Assembly: GCA_028713975.1 (NCBI GenBank)
Contig: JAQTNE010000010.1
Location: forward strand, 49,164 to 113,163
DNA length: 64,000 bases
Source of the DNA: Sulfuricella sp.
GTDB lineage: Bacteria; Pseudomonadota; Gammaproteobacteria; Burkholderiales; Sulfuricellaceae
Direction of reading: 5' to 3'
In this document: in pieces, positions 1 through 17,867 of the stretch
Layout of the letters: each line of letters begins with the position of its first letter
Numbering within the stretch: position 1 is the stretch's first letter
The notes under the pieces: generated by a model
What the model was told of the DNA's origin: nothing
Databases searched by the model: none
What the model saw: only the letters and a program-made list of their open reading frames with translations
Translations under genes and position numbers: made by a program

Positions 1-3900
<3,900 letters not shown>

Positions 3901-3908
3901 GTTTCCTC

Positions 3909-3977
3909 CTAGGGACTAGGTGCTAGAGACTAACGAGGCCGGAGGGGCACAGCCCCGAGCCTCTAGTCTCTAGTCTC
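3909..3977. repeat. CTAG-rich low-complexity repeat between rpoB and rpoC
   Basis: The short gap between rpoB and rpoC consists of repeated CTAG-containing words (GGACTAG, GCTAGAGACTA, CTCTAGTCTCTAGTCTC). The two flanks are imperfect inverted copies (CTAGAGACTAnnGAGGC against GCCTCTAGTCTCTAG), and between them GGGGC-aca-GCCCC can form a small stem-loop. A related element lies between tRNA-Trp and tuf (11762-11828). CTAG is usually under-represented in proteobacteria, so the clustering is not chance. Function is unknown; it may be a mobile miniature repeat or an mRNA-processing or stability hairpin. Confidence 0.7.
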
Positions 3978-3981
3978 TTGC

Positions 3982-8055
<4,074 letters not shown>

Positions 8056-8136
8056 AGTATCTCCATGAATGGTTCCGCATCAGAGGACGGAAGATAAAAG
8101 ACTGTAAAAGTGGCGGTCTGCTATCTGCCGGCTTCT

Positions 8137-8166
8137 AAAAGCGGGAAAAGGCCGGCGGTTTCCCGC
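8137..8166 (-). terminator. attenuator-like hairpin between rplL and rpoB
   Basis: Read on the minus strand, an inverted repeat GCGGGAAA / TTTCCCGC (8-bp arms at 8159-8166 and 8141-8148) is followed directly by TTTT. It lies between the rplL stop and the rpoB start, where enteric bacteria carry a partial terminator that lowers rpoBC expression relative to the ribosomal protein genes. A smaller nested hairpin (GGCGGGAAACCGCC) overlaps the upstream arm. The structure is seen; the role is inferred from the classical rplJL-rpoBC arrangement. Confidence 0.65.
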
Positions 8167-8191
8167 CAGCCTGATCTCGGTGCAACAGGGC

Positions 8192-8569
8192 TTACTTGAC
8201 TTCGCAGGTCGCGCCAGCTTCAATCAGCTGTTTGGCAACTGCATCGGCATCAGCCTTGGACACGCCTTCCTTGACGGGCTTCGGCGCGCCGTCGACGAGG
8301 TCTTTGGCTTCTTTCAGGCCCAGACCGGTGATGGTACGCACCACTTTGATGGTGTTTACTTTGTTGTCGCCAGCGCCGGTCAGAATAACGTCGAACTCGG
8401 TTTTCTCTTCAGCGGCAGCAGCGCCGCCAGCAGCCGGAGCGGCAACAGCAACAGCTGCAGCTGCAGCGGAAACGCCGAATTTTTCTTCCATGTCCTTGAT
8501 CATTTCGGACAGTTCGAGAACGGTCATGCCGGCGATTGCGTCGAGAATTTCAGCTTTGGAAATAGCCAT
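8192..8569 (-). CDS. rplL: 50S ribosomal protein L7/L12
   Basis: Stalk protein of the large ribosomal subunit that recruits translation GTPases. It is 125 residues, with an N-terminal dimerisation domain ([12 protein letters not shown]), an Ala-rich hinge at about residues 35-55, and the C-terminal factor-binding domain containing [20 protein letters not shown]. An AGGAG ribosome site stands about ten bases before the ATG. It is 60 bases downstream of rplJ, whose product forms the stalk complex with it and autoregulates the pair through the L10 leader. Confidence 0.99.
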   Translation of the reverse strand: MAISKAEILDAIAGMTVLELSEMIKDMEEKFGVSAAAAAVAVAAPAAGGAAAAEEKTEFDVILTGAGDNKVNTIKVVRTITGLGLKEAKDLVDGAPKPVKEGVSKADADAVAKQLIEAGATCEVK

Positions 8570-8629
8570 GATTTAACAACTCCTGAATAAATTTAAGTTG
8601 AACTAGGTTTAAGATTTGATTGTGGATGC

Positions 8630-9154
8630 TCAGGCGGCCTGCTTTGCGTCGCGCACGGCAGCAAGTCCACGAACGAACTTGGTCGGCACTTCGTTAAGCG
8701 TACGCACGAACGTTGCGATCGGTGCCTGCATTGTGCCCATAAGCTTGGACAGCAATTCGTCGCGGCTCGGCATAGTGGCCAGGTTTGCGACATCCTTGGG
8801 GGACATCACAAAATTCGCCATGGCGCCGGCTTTGATCACGAATTTGTCATTGCTCTTGGCAAATTCGTGCAGCACTTTTGCCGCTGCAACTGGATCGCTG
8901 GAAATACCGTATGCCAGCGGACCGACCATCTGGTCAGCCAAGCCCGCGAACGGCGTTTCCGCAACGGCACGGCGCACCAGCGTGTTTTTCAACACACGCA
9001 GGTAAATGCCAGCTTCACGTGCCTTGGCACGCAGCTTGGTCATGTCACCCACTTCCATGCCGCGATACTCAGCCATTACGATGGTCTGAGCATTTGCCAG
9101 TTGCGCGTTAACCTCTGCCACAACCGCTTTTTTCTCTTCAAGATTCAGACTCAA
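8630..9154 (-). CDS. rplJ: 50S ribosomal protein L10
   Basis: Base of the L10(L12)n ribosomal stalk and translational repressor of its own operon. The frame stays open upstream, but the start is placed at a TTG (complement of 9152-9154), because the product then begins [16 protein letters not shown] like other L10 proteins and the codon sits seven bases after a strong GGAAGGAGGG ribosome site. This gives 174 residues, the usual size. The preceding 300 bases are an untranslated leader. A rare start codon in a highly expressed gene is compatible with the known translational control of this operon. Confidence 0.96.
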   Translation of the reverse strand: MSLNLEEKKAVVAEVNAQLANAQTIVMAEYRGMEVGDMTKLRAKAREAGIYLRVLKNTLVRRAVAETPFAGLADQMVGPLAYGISSDPVAAAKVLHEFAKSNDKFVIKAGAMANFVMSPKDVANLATMPSRDELLSKLMGTMQAPIATFVRTLNEVPTKFVRGLAAVRDAKQAA

Positions 9155-9458
9155 GGTCTTCCCTCCTTCCGTTAAAATCAGTTCCGGAACCGGGGCGGTT
9201 TCCCGTCCCAATTTCAGAACTTACCCACGGCGACCTTCATTCAGGAGAAATTGAAGCCGGCAAATTGATTGGATCAATTACCGGCAACCAGTTCAAAACC
9301 TGTCTGGGCGCGCCATCTGCGTTGGGCGTGAGATACGTGAGGCAAAACAACGCACCGTCACTCACTCGCCGATTAAGTCTGTCGCGCAGCGTTCGCACAA
9401 CAAGCCCCAACGGTCTTTGACGGCCTGCCGGAATTTCTCCCGGCAGACCCAAAGTTCT
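9155..9458 (-). promoter_or_regulatory. rplJ leader with L10-leader-like regulatory RNA
   Basis: The 304-base gap between rplA and rplJ holds no credible gene; the open frame at 9237-9452 has no family resemblance. Just after rplA the transcript can form a stable hairpin with TGCCGG / CCGGCA arms (about 9425-9448). It is followed by the segment CAAAGACCGTTGGGGC, which resembles the kink-turn and bulge region of proteobacterial L10 leaders, where the L10-L12 complex binds to repress translation of rplJL. The hairpin is seen; the assignment to the L10-leader family is from position and resemblance and was not tested with a covariance model. Confidence 0.7.
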
Positions 9459-10154
9459 TTATGCCGCCAGAGTAGTCTGATCCACTCTGACGCCCACCCC
9501 CATAGTGCTGGAGATGGCCATTTTTTTCAGGTATATGCCTTTTGACGCAGCCGGCTTAGCCTTGTTCAGCGCATCCACCAGAGCCAACAGGTTTTCCTTG
9601 AGGGCATCTTCGCCAAAGGAAGCGCGACCGATAGTGCACTGCACGATGCCACCCTTGTCGGTACGGTACTGCACCTGGCCGGCCTTGGCGTTCTTCACGG
9701 CTTCAGCCACATTGGGGCTGACGGTACCGACCTTCGGGTTCGGCATCAGGCCGCGCGGGCCAAGAATTTGACCCAGTTGACCGACGATGCGCATGGCATC
9801 GGGAGTGGCGATAACGATGTCGAAGTCCATCTTTCCGGCTTTGATCTCGGCGGCCAGATCTTCGAAACCGACGATGTCGGCACCGGCGTCCTTGGCCTTG
9901 GTCGCGTTGTCGCCCTGGGCAAACACGGCGATACGCACGGTCTTGCCGGTGCCACGCGGCAGCACGACGGAGCCGCGCACCAGTTGGTCGGATTTACGTG
10001 CATCGACACCGAGATTCACGGCAACATCGATGGATTCGTCGAATTTGGCGGTAGCAGTCTGCTTGACCAGCGTCAGTGCTTCAGCCAGCGGGTAGGACTT
10101 GTTGCGGTCAACTTTGGCCTTGATGGCCTTGGTGCGCTTGGAAATATGAGCCAT
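9459..10154 (-). CDS. rplA: 50S ribosomal protein L1
   Basis: Two-domain protein of the mobile L1 stalk at the ribosomal E site, and translational repressor of the rplKA transcript. The start is the ATG whose product begins [16 protein letters not shown] (231 residues, normal length); upstream in-frame codons lie inside rplK. A GGAGGG ribosome site lies in the end of rplK, and only one base separates the rplK stop from this ATG, so translation is probably coupled. The conserved [13 protein letters not shown] loop is present. Confidence 0.98.
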   Translation of the reverse strand: MAHISKRTKAIKAKVDRNKSYPLAEALTLVKQTATAKFDESIDVAVNLGVDARKSDQLVRGSVVLPRGTGKTVRIAVFAQGDNATKAKDAGADIVGFEDLAAEIKAGKMDFDIVIATPDAMRIVGQLGQILGPRGLMPNPKVGTVSPNVAEAVKNAKAGQVQYRTDKGGIVQCTIGRASFGEDALKENLLALVDALNKAKPAASKGIYLKKMAISSTMGVGVRVDQTTLAA

Positions 10155-10155
10155 G

Positions 10156-10587
10156 TTATACGCCCTCCACTTCAATACCCATGCTGCGGGCGCTGCCGGC
10201 GATGGTGCGCACTGCTGCATCCATGTCGGCTGCAGTCAGATCCGGCATTTTCGCCTTGGCGATATCTTCAGCCTGGGCGCGCGTCAGTTTGCCCACCTTG
10301 TCGGTATGCGGACGCGGGCTGCCTTTTTGCACACCGGATGCTTTTTTGATCAGCACAGTGGCGGGCGGCGTCTTCATGATGAAGGTGAAGCTCTTGTCCG
10401 CGAAAGCGGTGATCACCACCGGAATCGGCAGGCCGACTTCCAGACCTTGGGTCTGGGCGTTGAACGCCTTGCAGAATTCCATGATATTCAGGCCGCGCTG
10501 ACCCAAAGCCGGGCCGATAGGCGGGCTGGGGTTGGCTTTGCCCGCAGGCACCTGCAACTTGATATAACCTATGATTTTCTTTGCCAC
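10156..10587 (-). CDS. rplK: 50S ribosomal protein L11
   Basis: GTPase-centre ribosomal protein, also needed for ribosome-dependent activation of RelA. It is placed from a GTG start whose product begins (M)[20 protein letters not shown], preceded by AGAGGAG, and is 143 residues long. The in-frame stretch further upstream does not resemble L11. The first gene of the L11 operon, it lies 86 bases after nusG and one base before rplA. Confidence 0.98.
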   Translation of the reverse strand: MAKKIIGYIKLQVPAGKANPSPPIGPALGQRGLNIMEFCKAFNAQTQGLEVGLPIPVVITAFADKSFTFIMKTPPATVLIKKASGVQKGSPRPHTDKVGKLTRAQAEDIAKAKMPDLTAADMDAAVRTIAGSARSMGIEVEGV

Positions 10588-10673
10588 TTTTACAGCTCCT
10601 CTAAAACGGGTGCAAACGCTCTGCACAACCTGCCGTGCCAAGCTCCCCAGTTAAAAAATCTATGCTCTACCAA

Positions 10674-11207
10674 TCAGGCCTTTTCGACCTGGCTGAACTC
10701 CAGTTCCACAGGCGTGGAACGTCCGAAGATCAACACCGATACACGCAACTTGCTCTTGTCGTAGTTGACATCTTCCACATTGCCATGGAAATCGGTGAAC
10801 GGGCCTTCCTTGACCCGCACCGCTTCGCCCACCTCGAACAACACCTTGGGCCGTGGTTTCTCCACGCCATCCTGAATCTGCTGCATTAGCGCGGCAACTT
10901 CCTTCTCGGTGATTGGCGTGGGTTTCTGCGCAGAGCCGCCGACAAAGCCGGTAACCTTGGACGTGTTTTTTACCAGGTGCCAGGTTTCGTCATCCATCTC
11001 CATCTGCACCAGCACATAGCCGGGGAAGAATTTGCGCTCGCTGATGCTCTTCTGGCCGCTTTTCATTTCAACCACTTCTTCGACCGGCACCAGTATCTCG
11101 CCAAACTTGTCCTGCATACCAGCGCGCTCGATGCGCTCCTGCAGAGCCCGTTGCACGCTCTTCTCGAAACCGGAATAAGCGTGCACCACGTACCATCGCA
11201 TTGCCAT
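10674..11207 (-). CDS. nusG: transcription termination/antitermination factor NusG
   Basis: Elongation factor that bridges RNA polymerase and Rho or ribosomal protein S10. The 177-residue product begins [19 protein letters not shown] and contains the NGN domain with FFPGYVLV, then a C-terminal KOW domain (about residue 125 onward, [19 protein letters not shown]). Its ATG shares one base with the secE stop (TAATG), indicating translational coupling. Usual size and position. Confidence 0.98.
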   Translation of the reverse strand: MAMRWYVVHAYSGFEKSVQRALQERIERAGMQDKFGEILVPVEEVVEMKSGQKSISERKFFPGYVLVQMEMDDETWHLVKNTSKVTGFVGGSAQKPTPITEKEVAALMQQIQDGVEKPRPKVLFEVGEAVRVKEGPFTDFHGNVEDVNYDKSKLRVSVLIFGRSTPVELEFSQVEKA

Positions 11208-11554
11208 TAGTCCCCCTGGCCCATCAACAATTTGACCGCCCACATCAGGCCGGCATCCACAATCCACAGGAAAATCGCAATCACCACCACCAGTAAAAAT
11301 ACCACACCGGTAGTCTGAAGAGTTTCCTTGCGGGTTGGCCATACGACTTTCTTGGTTTCTGCCCATGAATCCTTGCCGAAGGCAAAGAACTGCCTGCCGG
11401 GTGCGGTGAACCAAGCCACGGAAGTTGCCATAATCACGCCAGCCAGCACTGTCAGCACGCGCAACACCAAAGCGTGCTCGGCTAGCATATAAAAGCCGAC
11501 TATCCCTGCCACAAGCAGCAAAACGGCAAACCCCAACTTGATTTTATCTGTCAT
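11207..11554 (-). CDS. secE: preprotein translocase subunit SecE
   Basis: Small inner-membrane subunit that clamps SecY in the translocon. At 115 residues with three hydrophobic segments (about residues 5-25, 30-50 and 80-110), it is the three-span form found in E. coli. The conserved [16 protein letters not shown] amphipathic region precedes the last span. The start is the ATG giving MTDKIKLGF; an upstream in-frame extension overlaps no conserved sequence. It is coupled to nusG by a one-base overlap. Confidence 0.97.
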   Translation of the reverse strand: MTDKIKLGFAVLLLVAGIVGFYMLAEHALVLRVLTVLAGVIMATSVAWFTAPGRQFFAFGKDSWAETKKVVWPTRKETLQTTGVVFLLVVVIAIFLWIVDAGLMWAVKLLMGQGD

Positions 11555-11677
11555 AAATATCTTTTCTTGTGCCCTCTGGGTGTCGGAAACGCAAACAGCG
11601 ACCGGCATATAGCGCCGGTCGCCCGATCAATTCATACTACCAACCCATTCGTTCGCTTTTCCGTACCGCATTACATC

Positions 11678-11753
11678 TGGCAGGCCAGGAGGGCCTCGAA
11701 CCCCCAACCCTCGGTTTTGGAGACCGATACTCTGCCAATTGAGCTACTGGCCT
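11678..11753 (-). tRNA. tRNA-Trp (anticodon CCA)
   Basis: Read on the minus strand, the 76-base cloverleaf has acceptor arms AGGCCAG / CTGGCCT, an anticodon stem TCGGT / ACCGA enclosing loop CTCCAAA (anticodon CCA), T-loop GTTCGAGG and an encoded 3' CCA. It sits between tuf and secE, the usual position of tRNA-Trp in many bacteria. Confidence 0.97.
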
Positions 11754-11761
11754 ATTCTTTC

Positions 11762-11828
11762 TAGGAGCTAGAGACTTAGAGGCTAGGGGCTAGAAAATTT
11801 CCTAGCCTCTAGCCCCTAGCCTCTAGTC
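11762..11828. repeat. CTAG-rich inverted repeat between tRNA-Trp and tuf
   Basis: A perfect 15-bp inverted repeat (GAGGCTAGGGGCTAG at 11779-11793 against its complement at 11809-11823) is flanked by further CTAGAGACT/AGTCTCTAG words. It is closely related in wording to the element between rpoB and rpoC (3909-3977). The long stem could act as a processing or 3'-end hairpin for tuf mRNA, but there is no T-run typical of an intrinsic terminator. Confidence 0.75.
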
Positions 11829-11839
11829 TCTATAATTTG

Positions 11840-13030
<1,191 letters not shown>

Positions 13031-13071
13031 GATGACTTCCTTTTTAGCACTCTATCCAAAATCGTAAATTA

Positions 13072-13146
13072 TGGAGCCCATGATCGGAATTGAACCGATG
13101 ACCTCACCCTTACCAAGGGTGTGCTCTACCCCTGAGCTACATGGGC
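13072..13146 (-). tRNA. tRNA-Thr (anticodon GGT)
   Basis: A 75-base cloverleaf on the minus strand with acceptor arms GCCCATG / CATGGGC, anticodon stem CACCC / GGGTG enclosing TTGGTAA (anticodon GGT), T-loop GTTCAATT and an encoded 3' CCA. It lies immediately upstream of tuf. Confidence 0.97.
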
Positions 13147-13173
13147 ATTAAACCTGTGCCACCAACACTACAA

Positions 13174-13247
13174 TGGAGCGGGTGAAGGGAATCGAACCCT
13201 CGTCGTAAGTTTGGAAAACTTCTGCTCTACCATTGAGCTACACCCGC
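13174..13247 (-). tRNA. tRNA-Gly (anticodon TCC)
   Basis: A 74-base cloverleaf on the minus strand with acceptor arms GCGGGTG / CACCCGC, anticodon loop TTTCCAA (anticodon TCC), T-loop GTTCGATT and an encoded 3' CCA. Third tRNA of the tuf operon cluster. Confidence 0.97.
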
Positions 13248-13325
13248 AATCCGGGAACAAAAGCTAGAGACAGGACGATCCCATCTAAAATTAACCCAAA
13301 AACCCAAAAAACAAAATCAAAAATC

Positions 13326-13410
<85 letters not shown>

Positions 13411-13506
13411 GAACGTAACCGCTAATTATGCTGTCGTCTCGACGTTTTGTCAAACACATTTACCGTAAACAGGCGGTTACCCCTGTCACAGCGCCCCGAA
13501 TACCGC

Positions 13507-13582
13507 TGGTGCCGGCACCAAGAATCGAACTCGGGACCTCCTGATTACAAGTCAGGCGCACTACCAACTGTGCTATACCGGC
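13507..13582 (-). tRNA. tRNA-Thr (anticodon TGT)
   Basis: A 76-base cloverleaf on the minus strand with acceptor arms GCCGGTA / TGCCGGC (one wobble position), anticodon stem CCTGA / TCAGG enclosing CTTGTAA (anticodon TGT), and an encoded 3' CCA. First gene of the tRNA-tuf transcript; its 5' end is about 17 bases after a strong -10 element. Confidence 0.97.
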
Positions 13583-13598
13583 GTTACACAAGGGCGGC

Positions 13599-13627
13599 AT
13601 TATAGGGTGTTAGCGCGCACACGGCAA
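13599..13627 (-). promoter_or_regulatory. sigma-70 promoter of the tRNA-tuf operon
   Basis: On the minus strand TTGCCG (13622-13627), a 17-base spacer and a perfect TATAAT (13599-13604) are followed by GCCGCCC before the first tRNA. The GC-rich discriminator is the known mark of stable-RNA promoters repressed by ppGpp. It is the only strong promoter seen ahead of the tRNA cluster, so it probably drives at least the tRNAs and tuf. Confidence 0.8.
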
Positions 13628-13783
13628 ATACGATTTGTGTTTTGCACATCAGGGGCGGAGGAGAGTCGGAGCGAGTCTAGCAGATTGGCCGTGTTCTGAG
13701 AAGGAGCTTTAATCAGTGGCGTCAACAGCAAACGCCTTGTCCGCAGCCATCCAAAACCCGCAAAATTTACAACTGGCAAAGGG

Positions 13784-14218
13784 CTATTTAACGACTTTCA
13801 ACTGCGGCTTGCCGCGCGGAGCCGGCGGTTCGCCATCCGGGGGCAACGCTGCTTCGGCGGCACTGAACGCCGCCGCCCCCCCCTCGTCATGAACGATTTC
13901 TTCGTCTGCGTCTTCGGCAAAGGAAAGCCCTTGGGCATTTTCGCGAGCGTAGATACTGATTACAGAACCAACAGGCACCTCTATGTCGCGCGACACGCCG
14001 CCAAACCGGGCAGAAAACTGAATGAAGTCATTGCTCATGATCAGGTTGCGCGTGGATGACGGGCTGATGTTCAGAACAATCTGCCCGTCCTTCACGAACT
14101 CCATTGGCACACGCGTATGTTTGCCCACTTTGACAGTGAGGTAGGGGGTCAAGCCGCTGTCCGTGCACCACCCATAAATAGCGCGAATGAAATAAGGCTT
14201 GGTGGACAGTTCGCTCAC
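13784..14218 (-). CDS. sspB: stringent starvation protein B (ClpXP adaptor)
   Basis: Adaptor that hands ssrA-tagged proteins to ClpXP. It is placed from a GTG whose product begins VSELSTKPYFIRAIYGWC; this GTG overlaps the sspA TGA (GTGA), so the pair is translationally coupled. It is 144 residues, with the substrate-binding core (about residues 5-110) and an acidic, then basic tail ending GKPQLKVVK, the ClpX-binding tail type (LRVVK in E. coli). The last gene of the sspAB pair, it stands about 200 bases from the tRNA cluster. Confidence 0.95.
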   Translation of the reverse strand: MSELSTKPYFIRAIYGWCTDSGLTPYLTVKVGKHTRVPMEFVKDGQIVLNISPSSTRNLIMSNDFIQFSARFGGVSRDIEVPVGSVISIYARENAQGLSFAEDADEEIVHDEGGAAAFSAAEAALPPDGEPPAPRGKPQLKVVK

Positions 14219-14814
14219 TTGCGCATGGCTTTTTCGGACGGAGTCAGCGCCTCGATGAAAGCCGGGCGGCTGAACAGGCGCTCGCCATACTTCAGCAAGG
14301 CCGCAGCCTGCTTCGGCATCACAATCCCGTAATAATCCAGGCGCCATAGCATCGGCGCTATTGCCACGTCGAGCATGGAAAACTCCTCGCCCAGCATGAA
14401 TTTTTGCTTGGCAAACAACGGCGCCAACTGCGTCAGGCTGTCACGCACCGTAGCGCGCGCTTTTTCCGCTGCTTTCTGGCTGCCATGCTCAAGGGCGTCA
14501 ACATGGCTGAACAACTCCTGTTCGAAGCGGTACAGAAACAGCCTCGCCCTGCCGCGCATCACCGGATCGGCCGGCATCAACTGCGGATGCGGAAAACGCT
14601 CATCGATGTACTCATTGATGATGTTTGCCTCATGCAGGATCAAATCGCGCTCCACCAGGACGGGAACCTGATTGTAGGGGTTCATCACCGCCAGGTCTTC
14701 AGGCTTGTTATGGAGATCCACATCAATAATCTGGAAATCCATCCCTTTTTCATACAGCACAATCCGACAACGCTGACTGAATGGGCATGTTGTGCCGGAG
14801 TAAAGTGTCATCAT
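14215..14814 (-). CDS. sspA: stringent starvation protein A
   Basis: RNA polymerase-associated member of the glutathione S-transferase fold, involved in starvation and acid-stress transcription. It is 199 residues. The N-terminal thioredoxin-like domain contains TTCPFSQRCRIVL, and the C-terminal all-helical domain contains MLDVAIAPMLWRLDYYGI, both typical of SspA. The first ATG is one codon ahead of a second, and either could be used. It stands upstream of sspB and downstream of petABC, separated from petC by a terminator, an order found in many betaproteobacteria. Confidence 0.95.
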   Translation of the reverse strand: MMTLYSGTTCPFSQRCRIVLYEKGMDFQIIDVDLHNKPEDLAVMNPYNQVPVLVERDLILHEANIINEYIDERFPHPQLMPADPVMRGRARLFLYRFEQELFSHVDALEHGSQKAAEKARATVRDSLTQLAPLFAKQKFMLGEEFSMLDVAIAPMLWRLDYYGIVMPKQAAALLKYGERLFSRPAFIEALTPSEKAMRK

Positions 14815-14990
14815 AAGTTTTCTGCCGCCGCCAAAAAATAGTCATCATTAATATTGCAAATCCGCCCATCCAGCGTCGAATATCCGGCGCCAGAAACTAG
14901 CGGTTTATCTGGGAGAAAGCGCTCCTGCGCGCTCCAGCCAATTGATTCATACTAACATTTTATCGAGTCGATTTGCTAGAGCCAAATGCG

Positions 14991-15014
14991 AAAACGGGCC
15001 ACCATGGCCCGTTT
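14991..15014 (-). terminator. intrinsic terminator after petABC
   Basis: On the minus strand AACGGGCC-atggt-GGCCCGTT followed by TT lies about 45 bases after the petC stop. The 8-bp GC-rich stem and T-rich end fit a Rho-independent terminator ending the cytochrome bc1 operon before sspA. Confidence 0.75.
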
Positions 15015-15059
15015 CCGCGCACCCCAGAGGGGCAAATCAATCCGCCGAAAGGCAGTAGG

Positions 15060-15773
15060 CTAGTGAATATCTTTCCAGAATTCTTTCTTCAGCATGTAAG
15101 CCACGACGAAGAAAATACCCAAGAACAGCAAAACCACGATACCCAGTTTCATGCGCATGGCTTTCATCGGCTCACCCATGAACACCAGGTAATTCACCAG
15201 ATCACCCACCATGCCGTCGTACTCGACCGCGGTCAGCTTGCCCGGCTTGGTCAGCACCAGCTTCTGGGTTTCATGCTCGCCATGTTTCTCGACGTGCAAT
15301 TCCTGCTCGCCTTGCAGTTCGTACAACACGTGCGGCATGCCGACTTTATCGAATGCGATGTTGTTCCAGCCGGTTGGCCGGGTTTCATCGCGATAGAAGC
15401 CGCGCAGATAAGTATAGAGCCAATCCGCGCCGCGTGAACGCGAAATCACCGACAGGTCGGGAGGCGCTGCGCCGAACCATTGCTGCGCCTCATCCTTGTT
15501 CATGCTGTTGGTCATGGTGTCGCCAACCTTGACGCCGGTAAAGATCAGGTTGTCCTTGATCTGCTGCTCAGTCAACCCGATCTCCAGCAGCCGGTTGTAA
15601 CGCATGGCTTGAGCACTATGACAAGGCAGGCAATAGTTCACGAAGGTTTTCGCACCGCGCTGCAACGACGCATTGTCGCTTAGCTTGACGGGCGCCGTAT
15701 CCAGATGGATGCCGCTGTTAGCGGCTGCCATCGTCGAAGCCAGCAGGCTTATCAGAAAAAATATCTTCTTCAT
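15060..15773 (-). CDS. petC: cytochrome c1 of the bc1 complex
   Basis: Haem-c subunit of ubiquinol-cytochrome c reductase on the periplasmic face of the inner membrane. It is 237 residues from MKKIFFLISLL. A signal peptide is removed near residue 20, the haem-binding CLPCH is at residues 48-52, and a C-terminal membrane anchor lies at about residues 210-228. The ATG shares one base with the petB stop (TAATG). Rather short for a cytochrome c1 but typical of betaproteobacterial forms. Confidence 0.96.
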   Translation of the reverse strand: MKKIFFLISLLASTMAAANSGIHLDTAPVKLSDNASLQRGAKTFVNYCLPCHSAQAMRYNRLLEIGLTEQQIKDNLIFTGVKVGDTMTNSMNKDEAQQWFGAAPPDLSVISRSRGADWLYTYLRGFYRDETRPTGWNNIAFDKVGMPHVLYELQGEQELHVEKHGEHETQKLVLTKPGKLTAVEYDGMVGDLVNYLVFMGEPMKAMRMKLGIVVLLFLGIFFVVAYMLKKEFWKDIH

Positions 15774-17008
15774 TATCCTGTCACCCTTTCCGGTTCCGGT
15801 TTGCACTTATCAATTTTGGTATACCACGGCATCAACAGGAAGAAGCCGAGGTAGACCGTCGTCAGTATCTGCGAAAGCAGCGTGAACAGCGGAGTGACCG
15901 GCAACATACCCAACCAGCCCAGACCGAAAAAGCTGATCACGAACAATGCCAGCGCGGTCTTGTAGATCGTGCCGCGATAACGGATCGACTTGACCGGCGA
16001 ACGGTCGAGCCAGGGCAGGAAGCAGATGATCATGACCGCCACGCCCATCGCGATCACACCAGGGAACTGCGAACCGAACATCGGCGGCACGGCGCGCAGC
16101 ACCGCGTAGAACGGCGTGAAGTACCAGACCGGCGCAATGTGCGGCGGCGTCTTCAGCGGGTCGGCCGGGAAGAAGTTGTTATCCTCGATGAAATAACCAC
16201 CCAAGTCCGGCGAAAAGAACACGATCGCCGAAAACACCATCAGGAACACCACCACGCCGACAATATCCTTCACCGTGTAGTACGGATGGAAGGGAATGCC
16301 GTCCAGCGGGATGTGGGTGACCGGATCCTTGTTTTTCTTGATCTCGACGCCATCCGGGTTGTTCGAGCCGACTTCATGCAGCGCGATGATGTGCGCCACC
16401 ACCAAGCCGACCAACACCAGAGGAATGGCAGCCACGTGGAACGCGAAGAAGCGGTTCAGCGTCGCATCGGAAATCACGTAATCGCCGCGAATCCACAGCG
16501 ACAGGTCAGGACCGACAAACGGCACGGCGGAGAACAGGTTGACGATCACCTGCGCACCCCAGTAGGACATCTGACCCCAGGGAAGCAGGTAGCCCATGAA
16601 GGCTTCCGCCATCAGGGCGAGGTAGATGCACATGCCGAAAATCCAGATCAGTTCGCGCGGCTTGCGGTAGGAACCGTACATCAACCCGCGGAACATGTGC
16701 AGGTAGACCACCACGAAGAACATCGATGCGCCGGTGGAATGGATATAGCGTATCAGCCAGCCCCACGGCACATCGCGCATGATGTATTCAACCGAATAGA
16801 AGGCAAGCTTCGCGTCCGGTTTATAGTGCATGGTCAGAAAAATACCGGAGACGATCTGGATCACCAACACTAGCAACGCCAGGGAGCCGAAGAAATACCA
16901 GAAGTTGAAGTTCTTCGGTGCGTAATATTCGGAAAGATGCTCTTTCCACAGCTTGGTCAGGGGGAAGCGCGCATCCACCCAACCCAACAGATTTGTCAGA
17001 CTATTCAT
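15773..17008 (-). CDS. petB: cytochrome b of the bc1 complex
   Basis: Membrane core of the bc1 complex, holding both b haems and the quinone sites. It is 411 residues with eight predicted membrane spans. The conserved HSTGASMFFVVVYLHMFRG, GYLLPWGQMSYWGA and a PEW-like Qo region (written PVWYF here) are visible. It lies three bases after petA and is coupled to petC by a TAATG overlap. Gene order petA-petB-petC is standard. Confidence 0.97.
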   Translation of the reverse strand: MNSLTNLLGWVDARFPLTKLWKEHLSEYYAPKNFNFWYFFGSLALLVLVIQIVSGIFLTMHYKPDAKLAFYSVEYIMRDVPWGWLIRYIHSTGASMFFVVVYLHMFRGLMYGSYRKPRELIWIFGMCIYLALMAEAFMGYLLPWGQMSYWGAQVIVNLFSAVPFVGPDLSLWIRGDYVISDATLNRFFAFHVAAIPLVLVGLVVAHIIALHEVGSNNPDGVEIKKNKDPVTHIPLDGIPFHPYYTVKDIVGVVVFLMVFSAIVFFSPDLGGYFIEDNNFFPADPLKTPPHIAPVWYFTPFYAVLRAVPPMFGSQFPGVIAMGVAVMIICFLPWLDRSPVKSIRYRGTIYKTALALFVISFFGLGWLGMLPVTPLFTLLSQILTTVYLGFFLLMPWYTKIDKCKPEPERVTG

Positions 17009-17011
17009 TTA

Positions 17012-17614
17012 TCAAGCTCCCTTGCTGTCGTCGCCAACCAGAATGCGGCTGTCGCTCAAATACTTGTAGGGCGGAATTTCCAGATTGATCGGGGCAGGCG
17101 AGCCCTTGAACACGCGCCCGGACAGATCAAAACGGGAGCCATGGCAGGGGCAGAAAAAGCCGCCAGCCCAGTCATCACCCATGCCGCCTTCGGCACCAGC
17201 CTTCAATTTTTCAGAAGGGGAACAGCCCAGATGGGTACAGATACCGACTGCCACCAGAATGTTTTCGTGTTCCTTGCGGGAACGCGCAGCACTCTTGCAG
17301 TATTCCGGCTGCTGCGGCACCTCGCACTTCGGATCGGACAGCTTGTCATCATGCTTGACCAGCAAATCCATCATTTCCTTGGTACGGTTCACTACCCACA
17401 CCGGCTTGCCGCGCCATCCCACATTCAGGATCATGCCCGGCTCAATCTTGCTAATATCGACCTCCACCGGCGCGCCTGCTGCCTTGGCGCGCTGACTCGG
17501 CAACCAACTTGCAAGAAACGGAACAGCCACCCCGGCCGCCGCAACCCCACCGACCGCAGTCGTAGCAGCAATCAGAAACCGCCGTTTGCTGCGATCCACT
17601 TCATTTTGGCTCAT
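17012..17614 (-). CDS. petA: Rieske iron-sulfur subunit of the bc1 complex
   Basis: [2Fe-2S] subunit that passes an electron from ubiquinol to cytochrome c1. It is 200 residues from MSQNEVDRSKRRFL, with a twin-arginine signal/anchor (SKRRFL followed by a hydrophobic stretch) and cluster motifs CTHLGC (126-131) and CPCHG (155-159). The upstream in-frame extension lacks family resemblance, so the second ATG is chosen. First gene of petABC; its promoter must lie in 17615-17867, where no convincing -35/-10 pair was picked out. Confidence 0.97.
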   Translation of the reverse strand: MSQNEVDRSKRRFLIAATTAVGGVAAAGVAVPFLASWLPSQRAKAAGAPVEVDISKIEPGMILNVGWRGKPVWVVNRTKEMMDLLVKHDDKLSDPKCEVPQQPEYCKSAARSRKEHENILVAVGICTHLGCSPSEKLKAGAEGGMGDDWAGGFFCPCHGSRFDLSGRVFKGSPAPINLEIPPYKYLSDSRILVGDDSKGA

Positions 17615-17867
17615 ACACTGACCCCATCTTGGAAATTTCAATGGCACGCCCGATATTGATGACAACTCTTCAATACTGGCGACGCCCAGCTAAAAAATAA
17701 TTTGCCACGAACCTTTCCGGATAACCGCATCCGAAATACTTCATTGGAACATAAACCCGCCGATTATAACCAAATCTACCGGGGAAATTAATCATTTTTT
17801 ACATGCTGCCCCCTTCGGAACATAGGTAACGTATTATTTAATAATCGAATTAATAAAAAATGTGCGA

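Noticed and set aside
9237..9452. 71-codon open frame in the rplJ leader
   Set aside because: It overlaps the structured L10-leader region, has no ribosome site and no family resemblance.
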